Notes: generated from the sequence alone by a model not told the origin. DNA of 10,078 nt from Bacteroidia bacterium (GCA_030539475.1 JAUNRY010000048.1:1-10078); one strand, 5' to 3'; numbered from the stretch's first letter, positions 1 to 6,982 are shown. Program-made: numbers and translations.

Positions 1-13
1 GGTACCTCAAAAA

Positions 14-43
14 AAGTCCGAACAATTCAACTTGTCCGGACTT
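14..43. terminator. Intrinsic terminator, probably bidirectional
   Basis: A 7-bp arm, AAGTCCG (14-20), pairs with CGGACTT (37-43). After one mismatch four more pairs (22-25 with 32-35) close a 6-base loop. Read on the minus strand, the stem follows the universal-stress gene stop codon by about 32 bases and is followed by a T run (complement of the A run at 9-15). Read on the plus strand it is followed by TTTTTT, so it could also end a gene arriving from the left. The structure is seen directly; bidirectional use is inferred. Confidence 0.85.
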
Positions 44-75
44 CATTTTTTATCAACTAAATCTTCGTAAAAAAA

Positions 76-1230
76 TCACAATCCTTTTATCACCAACAGG
101 GGCGTATCGGAATGGAAGAGCATTCTGCGCGCGATTCCCGGATTGAAAATGCGGGCGAACAGCCCTCTTCTTGAACTCGACATGGTAATCATATCAATTT
201 TATGCTCTTGCACGAAATCTTCAAGCACAGCTTCCAGTTCTTTATCGCGGTCAATTACCTTGTAATCAATATCTAAATCGGGATACTGTTCTTCAAGGTA
301 TTTTTTGGTACCCGAAAGTTTTATTTCATCCCAAACGTCTCCCTTTTTCGACATGTGTGTCAAATGAATTTTTATGGGATAAGGCCTTATAAAATTCATC
401 ATCACGTCGAAAGCCTTGAATTCGCGCTCCCTGAAATTGGTTAAGAAAAGGATGTTCTTCATCTGAGAAATATCCTGATCTTTGGAGTTTTCCGGTATGG
501 CGAAGATGGGCGTTCTGCAACCGTCAATAACTTCGGCGGTAACACTTCCGATGAGGTCTAAATCTTTGGCATTGCTTCCGCGTGTGCCCATGACGATGGC
601 TCGCGGGCGATGCTTTTTTGAGTAGGTAATAATTTCCTCTTCGGGGAGCCCTTCTGTGAGCACATGCGTGAATGGTATATCCGGAAACTCTTTGCTGGCG
701 ATTCTCGCTTTGATGTCCATGAGTAACGCGTCCATCTCCGATTGTGTTTTCGTTTTTATGTCTTTGTACAGATTCTTGTCGGTAGCCTGAACGGCAAAAG
801 AATCTCCGAACGGAATTGCCATCGGATAATACGGAGTGTAGAACGAGTGCATGAGCTTCACGTCGCATCCGGTATCGAAAGCGAGATTGAATCCGAATTC
901 GCAGGTTTTCATCGTGTAATCCGAAAAATCGATTGGAATGAGCACTTCGTTTTTAAATTTTACCTTATCTAAATCGTCCAGAGATTCTACGGTTGATGTA
1001 AAATCTACTTGTTCGATGATTGTGAGCGCTTTGGGCAAATCGCTTTCGTTTATTCTTACGCGCACGTTTCCGGGAGCCGAGGGTTGAATGATGCTTACGC
1101 CATGAATCACGGCCGGGATTCCTTCCGATTCGAGTATCGACTTCAGGATTACCGCTTTTTCATAAGAATGAATAGCCACGGTTACTAACTTCCGGTCTGT
1201 ATTACCGGGTTTTTTATCGTCTTTTTCCAT
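76..1230 (-). CDS. DUF2007-like domain fused to tandem universal stress protein (UspA) domains
   Basis: This is a 384-residue soluble protein with no signal peptide or membrane segment, so cytoplasmic. Residues about 14-75 resemble DUF2007 (a putative signal-transducing domain): a beta strand LVTVAIHSYEKA, a helix with ILESEGIPAVIHG, then RVRINESDLPKAL. Residues about 94-246 form a first UspA domain beginning NEVLIPIDFSDYT. It keeps the nucleotide-binding signature G-x2-G-x9-G-S (G215, G218, G228, S229). Residues about 257-384 form a second UspA domain. There the same region (351-366, SSSRRGLFARIFNPGI) has lost the glycine pattern, so only the first domain is predicted to bind ATP. UspA proteins are stress-associated signalling or chaperone-like factors, but the substrate or partner here is unknown. 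The gene starts downstream of the terminator at 1271-1311 and has its own terminator, so it is probably a single-gene unit; I see no clear promoter. Two-domain Usp proteins are common, while the DUF2007 fusion is less usual. Confidence 0.9.
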   Translation of the reverse strand: MEKDDKKPGNTDRKLVTVAIHSYEKAVILKSILESEGIPAVIHGVSIIQPSAPGNVRVRINESDLPKALTIIEQVDFTSTVESLDDLDKVKFKNEVLIPIDFSDYTMKTCEFGFNLAFDTGCDVKLMHSFYTPYYPMAIPFGDSFAVQATDKNLYKDIKTKTQSEMDALLMDIKARIASKEFPDIPFTHVLTEGLPEEEIITYSKKHRPRAIVMGTRGSNAKDLDLIGSVTAEVIDGCRTPIFAIPENSKDQDISQMKNILFLTNFREREFKAFDVMMNFIRPYPIKIHLTHMSKKGDVWDEIKLSGTKKYLEEQYPDLDIDYKVIDRDKELEAVLEDFVQEHKIDMITMSSSRRGLFARIFNPGIARRMLFHSDTPLLVIKGL

Positions 1231-1270
1231 CTGGTTAATCGTTAAAAGTTTTTCTAAAATTCAAAAAAAG

Positions 1271-1311
1271 AAAACCCAATATTTGTCTTCACATCTCAAA
1301 TATTGGGTTTT
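1271..1311 (-). terminator. Strong intrinsic terminator of the HTH gene
   Basis: A perfect 14-bp inverted repeat, AAAACCCAATATTT (1271-1284) against AAATATTGGGTTTT (1298-1311), is extended by a G-C pair (1285/1297) around an 11-base loop. On the minus strand it begins 14 bases after the stop codon of the small HTH gene and is followed by CTTTTTTT (complement of 1263-1270). It separates that gene from the downstream stress-protein gene. The stem is A/T-rich apart from a central GGG/CCC. Confidence 0.9.
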
Positions 1312-1325
1312 CGTTCAAAAAAGGC

Positions 1326-1619
1326 TTAGTTGTTATCTTCTTCCACAGAGTCCGCTTCGTAAACGGGGTAATCTTCAAGTCCTAATATAGATAATGCCTT
1401 ATCGAATATAGTAGAGTCATCCAACACAACAATACCGCCGTCGGGGCCAGGTTCGATGTGAACGCCCATGCTTTTCCCTTCTGTGTAGTTGTATCCGCCA
1501 AAATAGTTTCTTACGGTTTCGGGTTTCAAAGCCAGTTCTTCAGCTATCCGGTGGATACTACCGTCAGGCAGCTTGTCTTTCAATGCTCTTAATTCGTTAA
1601 ATGTGAGAGTTCTTGCCAT
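1326..1619 (-). CDS. Small helix-turn-helix DNA-binding protein, Bacteroidales-conserved
   Basis: This is a 97-residue cytoplasmic protein. Residues about 19-43 read as a helix-turn-helix: GSIHRIAEELALKPETVRNY, with IAEELAL as the first helix and PETVRNYFGG as the recognition helix. A short segment with IHIEPG-type residues follows (V53-G63, VHIEPGPDGGI), then VVLDDSTIFDKALSIL and an acidic tail rich in D/E. The family recurs in Bacteroidales as an unnamed predicted DNA-binding protein; I know of no assigned target. The ATG is preceded by an A-rich stretch (AAAGAAC) rather than a classical ribosome binding site. A strong terminator follows directly. The 133-base gap upstream holds a possible Bacteroidetes-type promoter, so the gene may be transcribed alone or by readthrough from the PAP2 gene. 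The HTH assignment is by pattern; a regulatory function is inferred. Confidence 0.85.
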   Translation of the reverse strand: MARTLTFNELRALKDKLPDGSIHRIAEELALKPETVRNYFGGYNYTEGKSMGVHIEPGPDGGIVVLDDSTIFDKALSILGLEDYPVYEADSVEEDNN

Positions 1620-1720
1620 GGTTCTTTAATTTTTTATGATTGATAAAATCTTATTAGTAAAATATGCCATAAACTTACGCAATATTTCAGATAATGCCAA
1701 TTATTTCGATAAAAAAATTA

Positions 1721-1750
1721 CAAAAATGTTGCTTTTTACCATGTAACAAA
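1721..1750 (-). promoter_or_regulatory. Possible Bacteroidetes sigma-ABfr-type promoter for the HTH gene
   Basis: On the minus strand TTTG (1750-1747) is followed after 18 bases by CATTTTTG (1728-1721). This matches the Bacteroidetes -33 element (TTTG/TTG) and, with one mismatch in the first base, the -7 consensus TAnnTTTG, at an accepted spacing. It would give a leader of roughly 95 bases. The region is A/T-rich, so a chance match is quite possible. Confidence 0.3.
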
Positions 1751-1752
1751 CT

Positions 1753-2454
1753 TCAATGGGGTAAAGTTGTCAGAAAAGGGCTAAAAATTATGATTAAAAT
1801 TATATAGGCCAACATTACAACGCCCACAAATTTTCCGTGTTGTGCGGAATAGGGCGAAAGTTTTCTTTTGGAATACGAAATTCGATAAAACCGGTGGCGA
1901 ATCCACGAGTAAATAACATACATAAGCCATCCCAACAGCGAACCGATGATAGCGCCCACAACAATATCCGATATGAAGTGTACTCCCAGGTAGAGACGGG
2001 AGTAGCTGTTGAGCGCCGCCCACACGAAAACGGGAATGGTAACCCAGCGATTTCGGTAAATGAGCGACAAAAACGCCGCGAGGCCGAAACTGTTGGTGGC
2101 GTGGCCGGATATAAATCCGAAACTGCCGCCCCGGTAACCGTTTACCAGATCAACCAAATCCCTGAAATCGGGATGGTGAGAGGGACGAAGCCTTTCGAAA
2201 AACGGTTTGAAAAATCCCGACGAAACCTGATCGCAAACCACGATAACGAGAATGAAGAAAACCACCGATAAAATTCCTTCGCGGCGGGGTGTTTTGTAGA
2301 AAAACATGGCCACTAAAAACAACCACAGCAAAATCCATACGTATCGGCCGGTAAACGTCCAAAATACATTGTCTAAAAATAAACAATCGCTGCCGTTTAA
2401 GGCAAAAAAAAGGTTTCGTTCAATGGGTAAAAAGTTTTCTACGGCTTCTTTCAT
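1753..2454 (-). CDS. PAP2-family membrane phosphatase
   Basis: This is a 233-residue integral membrane protein with about five or six hydrophobic segments. All three catalytic motifs of the PAP2 phosphatase superfamily are intact. Motif 1 is KPFFERLRP (K83, R90, P91). Motif 2 contains SGH (S116-H118), within GFISGHATNS. Motif 3 is SRLYLGVHFISD (S152, R153, H159, D163). His159 is the expected nucleophile and His118 the acid. Known members dephosphorylate phosphatidic acid, phosphatidylglycerol phosphate, undecaprenyl pyrophosphate or the lipid A phosphates; the sequence does not decide among these. The gene follows BatE by 55 bases with no terminator, so cotranscription with the bat operon is plausible but not shown. 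The spacer is made of heptamer repeats. The end of the protein (about 212-229) is a further hydrophobic segment. Confidence 0.93.
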   Translation of the reverse strand: MKEAVENFLPIERNLFFALNGSDCLFLDNVFWTFTGRYVWILLWLFLVAMFFYKTPRREGILSVVFFILVIVVCDQVSSGFFKPFFERLRPSHHPDFRDLVDLVNGYRGGSFGFISGHATNSFGLAAFLSLIYRNRWVTIPVFVWAALNSYSRLYLGVHFISDIVVGAIIGSLLGWLMYVIYSWIRHRFYRISYSKRKLSPYSAQHGKFVGVVMLAYIILIIIFSPFLTTLPH

Positions 2455-2459
2455 ATAAG

Positions 2460-2508
2460 TTGGCTGTTGGCTGTTGTTTTAATTATCTGTATTCTTTGCT
2501 CTTTGTTC
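2460..2508. repeat. Imperfect heptanucleotide array, BatE-PAP2 spacer
   Basis: The spacer divides into seven consecutive 7-base units in one phase. It starts with two exact copies of TTGGCTG (2460-2473) and a related TTGTTTT, and ends with TTTGCTC and TTTGTTC (2495-2508, six of seven positions equal). The two middle units are degenerate. There is no hairpin or T-tract, so it does not look like a terminator. Confidence 0.6.
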
Positions 2509-2509
2509 T

Positions 2510-3274
2510 TTAAATAACCTCTACATTCTCTTTCGATGTCCAGCCCACGCTGCCGTTGGCTATTTCAATTTCAATCCAGTTACCGTCGGTTTTGTTGAGT
2601 TTCACTTTTGTGCCTTCGTGCAGGCGAAAAAGTTCCTGGCTGTTGGCGTCGGGCGATGTCATGATTGAAGCCGACGCGGCCATTACAATGCCCGTGTTTC
2701 GTTGGATGCGGCTATTTTTTTGGCTGAATGCAAAGCCGTTGGCCACCAGCATAAATACAAAAATTACGATTCCGGTGTAAAAGGCAGTTTGCCGTATCCA
2801 TATTTTTCTCACGAAAAGGAACGTTGCAATGCAAGCCAGAAAACCGATAAAAAGCGCCACAGCGATGGTTGCCCACGTGTTGGAATTGAAAAGATTTTTA
2901 AACGCGTTCACCCAGTTCGTCAGAAAAAAGCTATCGGACGTATCTATCTTATCTTCGATGCGTGTGCGCGCGAAACGAAGGTTGTGCCGGATATCGCTGT
3001 CGCCGGGGCTAAGCAACAACGCCCGCTCGTAATTCAAAATGGCTTTGGCCGTTTCGCCGTTTCTAAAATAGGCATTGCCCAAGTTGTAATAAATTTCTGC
3101 CGACTCCTTGCCTTCCGATACGTTTTGCGCCACCACTTGCTCGTATAGCCGGATGCTTTGGGGATAATCTTCGGTGCGGTAGGCTTCCGATGCAGATTCT
3201 ACGGTGCTTTGCGCAAACGATAAAGTAGCGCACAAAAGTAAAATCAGGATTAATATATTTTTGAATGCTTGCAT
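2510..3274 (-). CDS. batE: BatE: exported TPR protein with two membrane helices and SH3-like C-terminus
   Basis: This 254-residue protein is the last bat gene. Residues 1-21 form a signal peptide ending LSFA before Q22. Residues about 27-105 contain TPR repeats, the clearest at about 60-93 (AEIYYNLGNAYFRNGETAKA). Hydrophobic helices at about 134-155 and 163-183 are separated by a basic turn (RKIWIR). Residues about 192-254 form an SH3b-like domain (GIVMAASASIMTSP, then GNWIEIEIANGSVGWTSKEN). The positive-inside rule puts both the TPR and SH3-like parts in the periplasm. Bat proteins were named for Bacteroides aerotolerance, but their molecular activity is not settled; TPRs suggest a scaffolding role for the BatA/BatB vWA proteins. 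The ATG lies one base after the BatD stop codon (TAACATG), so translation is probably coupled to BatD. The cysteine at residue 15 is preceded by LLL and is not a good lipobox. Confidence 0.9.
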   Translation of the reverse strand: MQAFKNILILILLLCATLSFAQSTVESASEAYRTEDYPQSIRLYEQVVAQNVSEGKESAEIYYNLGNAYFRNGETAKAILNYERALLLSPGDSDIRHNLRFARTRIEDKIDTSDSFFLTNWVNAFKNLFNSNTWATIAVALFIGFLACIATFLFVRKIWIRQTAFYTGIVIFVFMLVANGFAFSQKNSRIQRNTGIVMAASASIMTSPDANSQELFRLHEGTKVKLNKTDGNWIEIEIANGSVGWTSKENVEVI

Positions 3275-3275
3275 G

Positions 3276-5120
3276 TTACTTTCTTTTTAGCTTACTTTCC
3301 ATTTCGCCGATGGCGTCGATGGTTTCGTTGTACAATTTGTCCATAGCCGCGTCACTTTCGGCCGGTGCGTATCGGGCAAACTCGCAGGTATTGAGAATTT
3401 GCATGAACCTGCCGATTAATTCATTGCCGATTCCGTAATCGGACAGTTCTTTTTCGATGTTGTCTTTTGTGAGATGCGCCACGGGAATCGATAACTTATC
3501 GCTGAAATATCCCCAAAGCGCCCGCAGCACTTCGTCGTAGAACCGCGCTTTGTCGTGCGCCTTCAAGTATTTCTCCGCCACTTTCAATCTTCGGATAGCC
3601 ATTTTATTCGCTTTTCGGGTTCTCATCAGGGCAACGTTGGCATTTTCTTTGGCAATTTTCCGGTTGAAAATATAGAAAACAATGAGCAAAACAAGCGGAA
3701 TTAAATACCACAACCAATATCCCAGCGAGCCGGCAAAGAAAGTGTTTTTGTATTGATATTGCGGCTCACCGGTTTTCAGGAATCGGATATCCTGCTCAAT
3801 TCTAACGTTTTGCTGATTCACATAACTGTTTGCCGAGGCCTGGCTGGGGTCGCCTTTGGCAATTTGCAGGCTGTATTCGGGCGATGCAACCGTTTTGTAT
3901 GAATTTGTATTCAAATCGAAGTACGAGAACTCAATAGGCGGAATGTTGTAATTGCCTTCGTATCGGGGAATTGCAAGATATTCTATTTGCCGTGAACCCG
4001 TGAGCCCGTTTGTTGTAACCTGAAAGTTGTTGTTTACCGTGGGGTCGTAAACTTCGAAATTGGTGGGAAACTTAATTTCGGGATTCTGTATGAGTTTCAT
4101 GTTGCCCGTTCCCGAAATTTCGAGCGTGATAGTGATTGGCTCGTTTGCACGCGTTTGCCGGGTGCTGATAGACGGAGTAAACGTAAGTGTTCCCACGGCG
4201 TTGGAAAAACCGGCGGGTTTCCCTTCGGGCAACGGCCTGACGTTTATCGCCAACGGATTGGTTACCAATGCTCTCTTCACATCCGCCATTACCTCCTGCG
4301 TTCCGAAGAAGGTAGAAACCCTTTTCCCCGAGGGAACCGAAAACACCATTTCCAATCTTCCCGACGGAATGGTAATTCTGCCCGACCGCTGGGGAAACAG
4401 CAACGATTTTTTCAAATCGGCGGTGTAGTAATTGCGGCCGTTGTATCGCTCCATTTGCAGTTGCTGGTTGGACGGAATGGGGACTTCCTCGGCCATAAAT
4501 CCTTCAAATTCAGGAAACTCAATCCGACCCAAATCGGTAATATTCAATGTGGTGTATAACCGGAAAGTTACCGTGAAACCTTCCTGCTCGTAAATATTGT
4601 TTTTCGATACGATAGCGCGGATAAAAGCATCATCGGCGCTCACCGTTGCCGCCGGAGCCGGCGAAGAGCCCTCCCCCGATCCGGCCGAGCCGCCTCCCTG
4701 CCCGCTTTCCGCCGTTTTGTCGGGCGGCAGCACCTTCACGTTAAGCGAATTGGATTGATAGTTGGCGCCGCCAACAGTAATGGAAGCGGGGGCAATGGAA
4801 AAAGTGCCTTCTTCGGGCGCAACCAAAATGTAGGTGTAGGTAATGGAACTTTCCGATGTGGTTTTTCCGTTTACGGTTTGCTGGCTGAAACTGCGCGATG
4901 TGGACGGGCCAAAAAGCACGTCGAAACCTTTTAAATCGGGCAATCGAAGGTCTTTTCCTTCCTCGTTAAGCGTGTAGCTCAAGCGGAATTGCTCTCCTTT
5001 CACCACGCTGTTCGGCGCCGATGCCCGGAAAGTAACCTGCGCCTGCAAACCGGCCGTTCCGGCCAAAAGTAAGGCCAGAAAGAAGAATGCTTTTTTATAT
5101 TTTTGTAGAAAATATTTCAT
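3276..5120 (-). CDS. batD: BatD: exported beta-domain protein with one membrane anchor
   Basis: This 614-residue protein is of full length for the family. Residues 1-27 form a signal peptide (hydrophobic AFFFLALLLAGTAG, cleavage LQA before Q28). Residues about 29-132 form a first beta-rich domain (VTFRASAPNSVVKGEQFRLS). A Gly/Ser/Ala/Pro-rich linker (about 136-160) follows, then further beta domains (about 164-420), together the BatD/oxygen-tolerance family region. A single membrane helix lies at about 468-486, followed by a basic cytoplasmic tail. Residues 526-582 of the tail align without gaps to the tail of the short BatD-like protein at 8111-9151. The large periplasmic part probably binds the vWA domains of BatA/BatB; this is inference from gene context. 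The stop codon is one base before the BatE start. The 40-base spacer upstream is a heptamer array. Confidence 0.93.
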   Translation of the reverse strand: MKYFLQKYKKAFFFLALLLAGTAGLQAQVTFRASAPNSVVKGEQFRLSYTLNEEGKDLRLPDLKGFDVLFGPSTSRSFSQQTVNGKTTSESSITYTYILVAPEEGTFSIAPASITVGGANYQSNSLNVKVLPPDKTAESGQGGGSAGSGEGSSPAPAATVSADDAFIRAIVSKNNIYEQEGFTVTFRLYTTLNITDLGRIEFPEFEGFMAEEVPIPSNQQLQMERYNGRNYYTADLKKSLLFPQRSGRITIPSGRLEMVFSVPSGKRVSTFFGTQEVMADVKRALVTNPLAINVRPLPEGKPAGFSNAVGTLTFTPSISTRQTRANEPITITLEISGTGNMKLIQNPEIKFPTNFEVYDPTVNNNFQVTTNGLTGSRQIEYLAIPRYEGNYNIPPIEFSYFDLNTNSYKTVASPEYSLQIAKGDPSQASANSYVNQQNVRIEQDIRFLKTGEPQYQYKNTFFAGSLGYWLWYLIPLVLLIVFYIFNRKIAKENANVALMRTRKANKMAIRRLKVAEKYLKAHDKARFYDEVLRALWGYFSDKLSIPVAHLTKDNIEKELSDYGIGNELIGRFMQILNTCEFARYAPAESDAAMDKLYNETIDAIGEMESKLKRK

Positions 5121-5122
5121 TT

Positions 5123-5157
5123 AAATCGTAAATCTAAAATCGTGATTCGTAAATTCC
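5123..5157. repeat. Imperfect heptanucleotide array, BatC-BatD spacer
   Basis: Five 7-base units fill 35 of the 40 intergenic bases. AAATCGT occurs at 5123-5129 and again at 5137-5143. The intervening AAATCTA and the following GATTCGT each match it at five of seven positions, and the last unit (AAATTCC) is degenerate. The array runs almost from the BatC stop to the BatD start codon. Confidence 0.65.
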
Positions 5158-5160
5158 CCG

Positions 5161-5865
5161 TTACCAATCCCTGTTTCTTCGCCTGTTCTCATCGGCTTGC
5201 TGCTTGCGCTCTTCCGCTTTTATCTGGTTCACTCTTTCTTGGGTTTGCCGCTCATCCTGCTCAATGGCCTGCAAAAGCTGGCGGGCGTTGTCGCGCGACA
5301 TCTGTTCGGGCTCCTGCGGTTGTTCCGGTTTTTGCGGCTGGTCTTCCTGGCCTTGCGGTTGCTCTTGCTGACTTTGGTCTTGCTGCTGGTCTTGTTGGTC
5401 TTGCTCCTGTTCCTGTTCTTTATCCTGAATCATTTTCTGAACCACGGCCAGGTTATAGCGCGCTTCATCGTCTTGCGGATTCATGCGCAGAGCCATTTTG
5501 TAGGCTTCCATCGATTTTTCAAGCTCTTTCTTCTGCAACAGCGAGTTGCCGATGTTGTGCCACGCGGCAGACATCTTTTCCGGATTTTCTTTCTCTACCG
5601 CCAAAAACTGATTGTATGCCTCAACAGACTTGTCCCATTCCTTTTGGCGATACAAGGTGTTGCCCGTGTTGTAATTGGCTTCGGGCGATGCGGGGTTTTC
5701 GGTGAGCGCGTCGTTGTAAAACGTGAACGCTTCCGAGAATTTTTGTTGCTGGTAAGCCCTGTTGCCTTTCCGAACGTTTTTGCGCACGTCTTTTTGTGCC
5801 GATAACGATGTGGAAAAAACAATCATCAACAAAAACAAGCAATATTTTACTATGTTTGGTTTCAT
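5161..5865 (-). CDS. batC: BatC: exported TPR protein with Gln/Glu/Pro-rich linker
   Basis: I place the start at the ATG at 5865-5863, giving 234 residues, because it begins directly with a signal peptide (MKPNIVKYCLFLLMIVFSTS, cleavage LSA before Q24). The longer frame from 5913 adds 16 residues translated from spacer repeats. Residues about 26-145 hold about three TPR units, including GNRAYQQQKFSEAFTFYNDA, YNTGNTLYRQKEWDKSVEAY and HNIGNSLLQKKELEKSMEAY. Residues 148-187 form a low-complexity tract rich in Q, E, D and P. The C-terminus (about 190-232) is a charged helix (QLLQAIEQDERQTQERVNQI) that may be a coiled coil. There is no membrane helix besides the signal peptide, so the mature protein should be periplasmic. 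Its TPRs probably scaffold the other Bat proteins. It lies between BatB and BatD in the usual order. Confidence 0.9.
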   Translation of the reverse strand: MKPNIVKYCLFLLMIVFSTSLSAQKDVRKNVRKGNRAYQQQKFSEAFTFYNDALTENPASPEANYNTGNTLYRQKEWDKSVEAYNQFLAVEKENPEKMSAAWHNIGNSLLQKKELEKSMEAYKMALRMNPQDDEARYNLAVVQKMIQDKEQEQEQDQQDQQQDQSQQEQPQGQEDQPQKPEQPQEPEQMSRDNARQLLQAIEQDERQTQERVNQIKAEERKQQADENRRRNRDW

Positions 5866-5874
5866 TTGTTTATA

Positions 5875-5958
5875 AATTAGAGCCAAGAACCAGGAGCCAA
5901 GACAGATAGACAAAAGACAAATTGGCTACAAGCCTTCGGACTTCGGTCTTCTATCTGC
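5875..5958. repeat. Imperfect heptanucleotide array, BatB-BatC spacer
   Basis: Most of this 94-base spacer is 7-base periodic. GCCAAGA occurs at 5882-5888 and 5896-5902, separated by ACCAGGA (five of seven matches to each). GACA recurs at 5901, 5909 and 5916. The left end of the spacer (next to BatB) carries AGCCTTC (5931-5937), GGACTTC and GGTCTTC (5938-5951). An 8-base inverted repeat is also present: CAGATAGA at 5903-5910 against TCTATCTG at 5950-5957. Periodicity is clear in both halves and weak in the middle. Confidence 0.6.
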
Positions 5959-5959
5959 T

Positions 5960-6982
5960 TCATTTGAACAAGCGAATGTTTTTGAATAACGGATTTTTCT
6001 TGTCGTAAATCAAAAACTCTACTAGTAGAATTATCAATAAAATCCATGCAAAAAACGGAAATTTTTCGTCGTACTCGGAATAAGAAAGGCTGGTTGTTTT
6101 CTTGGTTTCCAATTCGTTCAACTCCGTTTCCAGCGCACGAATGGCGTTATTTGTATTATCTGCCTGCACGTACAGCCCGCGGCCGTTTTGAGCAATTTCG
6201 CGCGCAATTTCTTCGTTTAAACGCGACACAACCACCTGCCCCTCATTGTCGGTGCGGTAATTATTGCTGACTTCCGATTCGGGCAACGGCGACCCTTCTA
6301 CCGAACCGATACCGATAACGTTCACCATGATTCCCGCTTCGGAAGCACGCACGGCGGCCTCGTTGGCATTTCCTTCGTGGTCTTCGGCGTCGGTAATAAT
6401 AACTATGGCTTTGTCCACATCCGTATCACTCGAAAACGAGCTCACGCCCAAGTTTATGGCTTCGGCTATGACGGTTCCCTGCACCGGCACCAAACTGGGG
6501 TCGATGGTGTTCAGGAAAAGTTTGGCGGATTGCGTGTCGGAAGTTAGCGGCATTTGCACGTAAGCCTCGCCGGCAAAGACAATGAGCGCTACTTTATCGC
6601 TGCTGCGAACATCGATAAGACGCGACAAAATTTGCTTTGCCCGCGACAACCTGTCGGGCGAAACATCGCGCGCCAGCATGGAGTTGGAAACGTCTATGGC
6701 AATTACCAACTCTATTCCTTCCCGTTCTACATTCTCCACCTTGGTGCCGAATTGCGGACGGGCAATCATGATGATTCCGGTGCAAAGCGCGGCGAAGATA
6801 AGCCAAAATTTCAGGTACGAACGTTTGAGCGACAACTCGGGCATCATTTGCTTGATGGTTGCAAGCACACCGAGCCTCTTCACATCGTTTCGTTTTCTGA
6901 TGTTCAGGTAAATGTAGAGCGCCACCAGCAAAGGCATGGCGATAAACAAGTACAAGTATTCCGGATTTGCGAATTTAAACAT
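5960..6982 (-). CDS. batB: BatB: membrane-anchored vWA protein
   Basis: This 340-residue protein has helices at about 8-26, 58-74 and 308-326. The loop between the first two is strongly basic (NIRKRNDVKR), so the positive-inside rule puts that loop in the cytoplasm and the vWA domain (about 90-285) in the periplasm. The metal-ion-dependent adhesion site is complete: IDVSNS (D97, S99, S101), the threonine in VQGT (T170), and ITDAEDH (D198). The N-terminus FANPEYLYL is nearly the same as in BatA (FANPTYLYL), supporting an ancient duplication of the pair. vWA domains with an intact MIDAS bind protein partners through a divalent metal; likely partners are BatD, BatC and BatE from this operon (inferred). 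The predicted start ATG at 6982 gives a proper first membrane helix. Confidence 0.94.
   Translation of the reverse strand: MFKFANPEYLYLFIAMPLLVALYIYLNIRKRNDVKRLGVLATIKQMMPELSLKRSYLKFWLIFAALCTGIIMIARPQFGTKVENVEREGIELVIAIDVSNSMLARDVSPDRLSRAKQILSRLIDVRSSDKVALIVFAGEAYVQMPLTSDTQSAKLFLNTIDPSLVPVQGTVIAEAINLGVSSFSSDTDVDKAIVIITDAEDHEGNANEAAVRASEAGIMVNVIGIGSVEGSPLPESEVSNNYRTDNEGQVVVSRLNEEIAREIAQNGRGLYVQADNTNNAIRALETELNELETKKTTSLSYSEYDEKFPFFAWILLIILLVEFLIYDKKNPLFKNIRLFK

Noticed and set aside
1297..1318. Promoter for the stress-protein gene: AATATTTG on the minus strand resembles TAnnTTTG
   Set aside because: The nearest upstream TTG is only about 11 bases away, too close for a -33 element, and the match lies within the terminator stem.
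1620..1752. Small gene or RNA in the gap between the HTH and PAP2 genes
   Set aside because: The gap is A/T-rich with no convincing open frame, hairpin or heptamer pattern; only a weak promoter-like match is visible.
2455..2509. Terminator between BatE and the PAP2 gene
   Set aside because: No inverted repeat with a following T-tract is present; the pyrimidine-rich runs come from heptamer units.
2702..3148. A 148-codon plus-strand open frame opposite BatE
   Set aside because: It is antisense to the TPR and membrane part of BatE and has no recognisable features.
3212..3274. Lipoprotein signal in BatE (cysteine at residue 15)
   Set aside because: The residues before the cysteine are leucines, not the small residue required at -1 of a lipobox. 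Cleavage after A21 with Q at +1 fits better.
5197..5805. A 202-codon leucine-rich open frame on the plus strand opposite BatC
   Set aside because: It mirrors BatC's Gln/Glu-rich codons (CAG/CAA read backwards give Leu-rich sequence). BatC has a clear signal peptide and TPRs, so this is a shadow.
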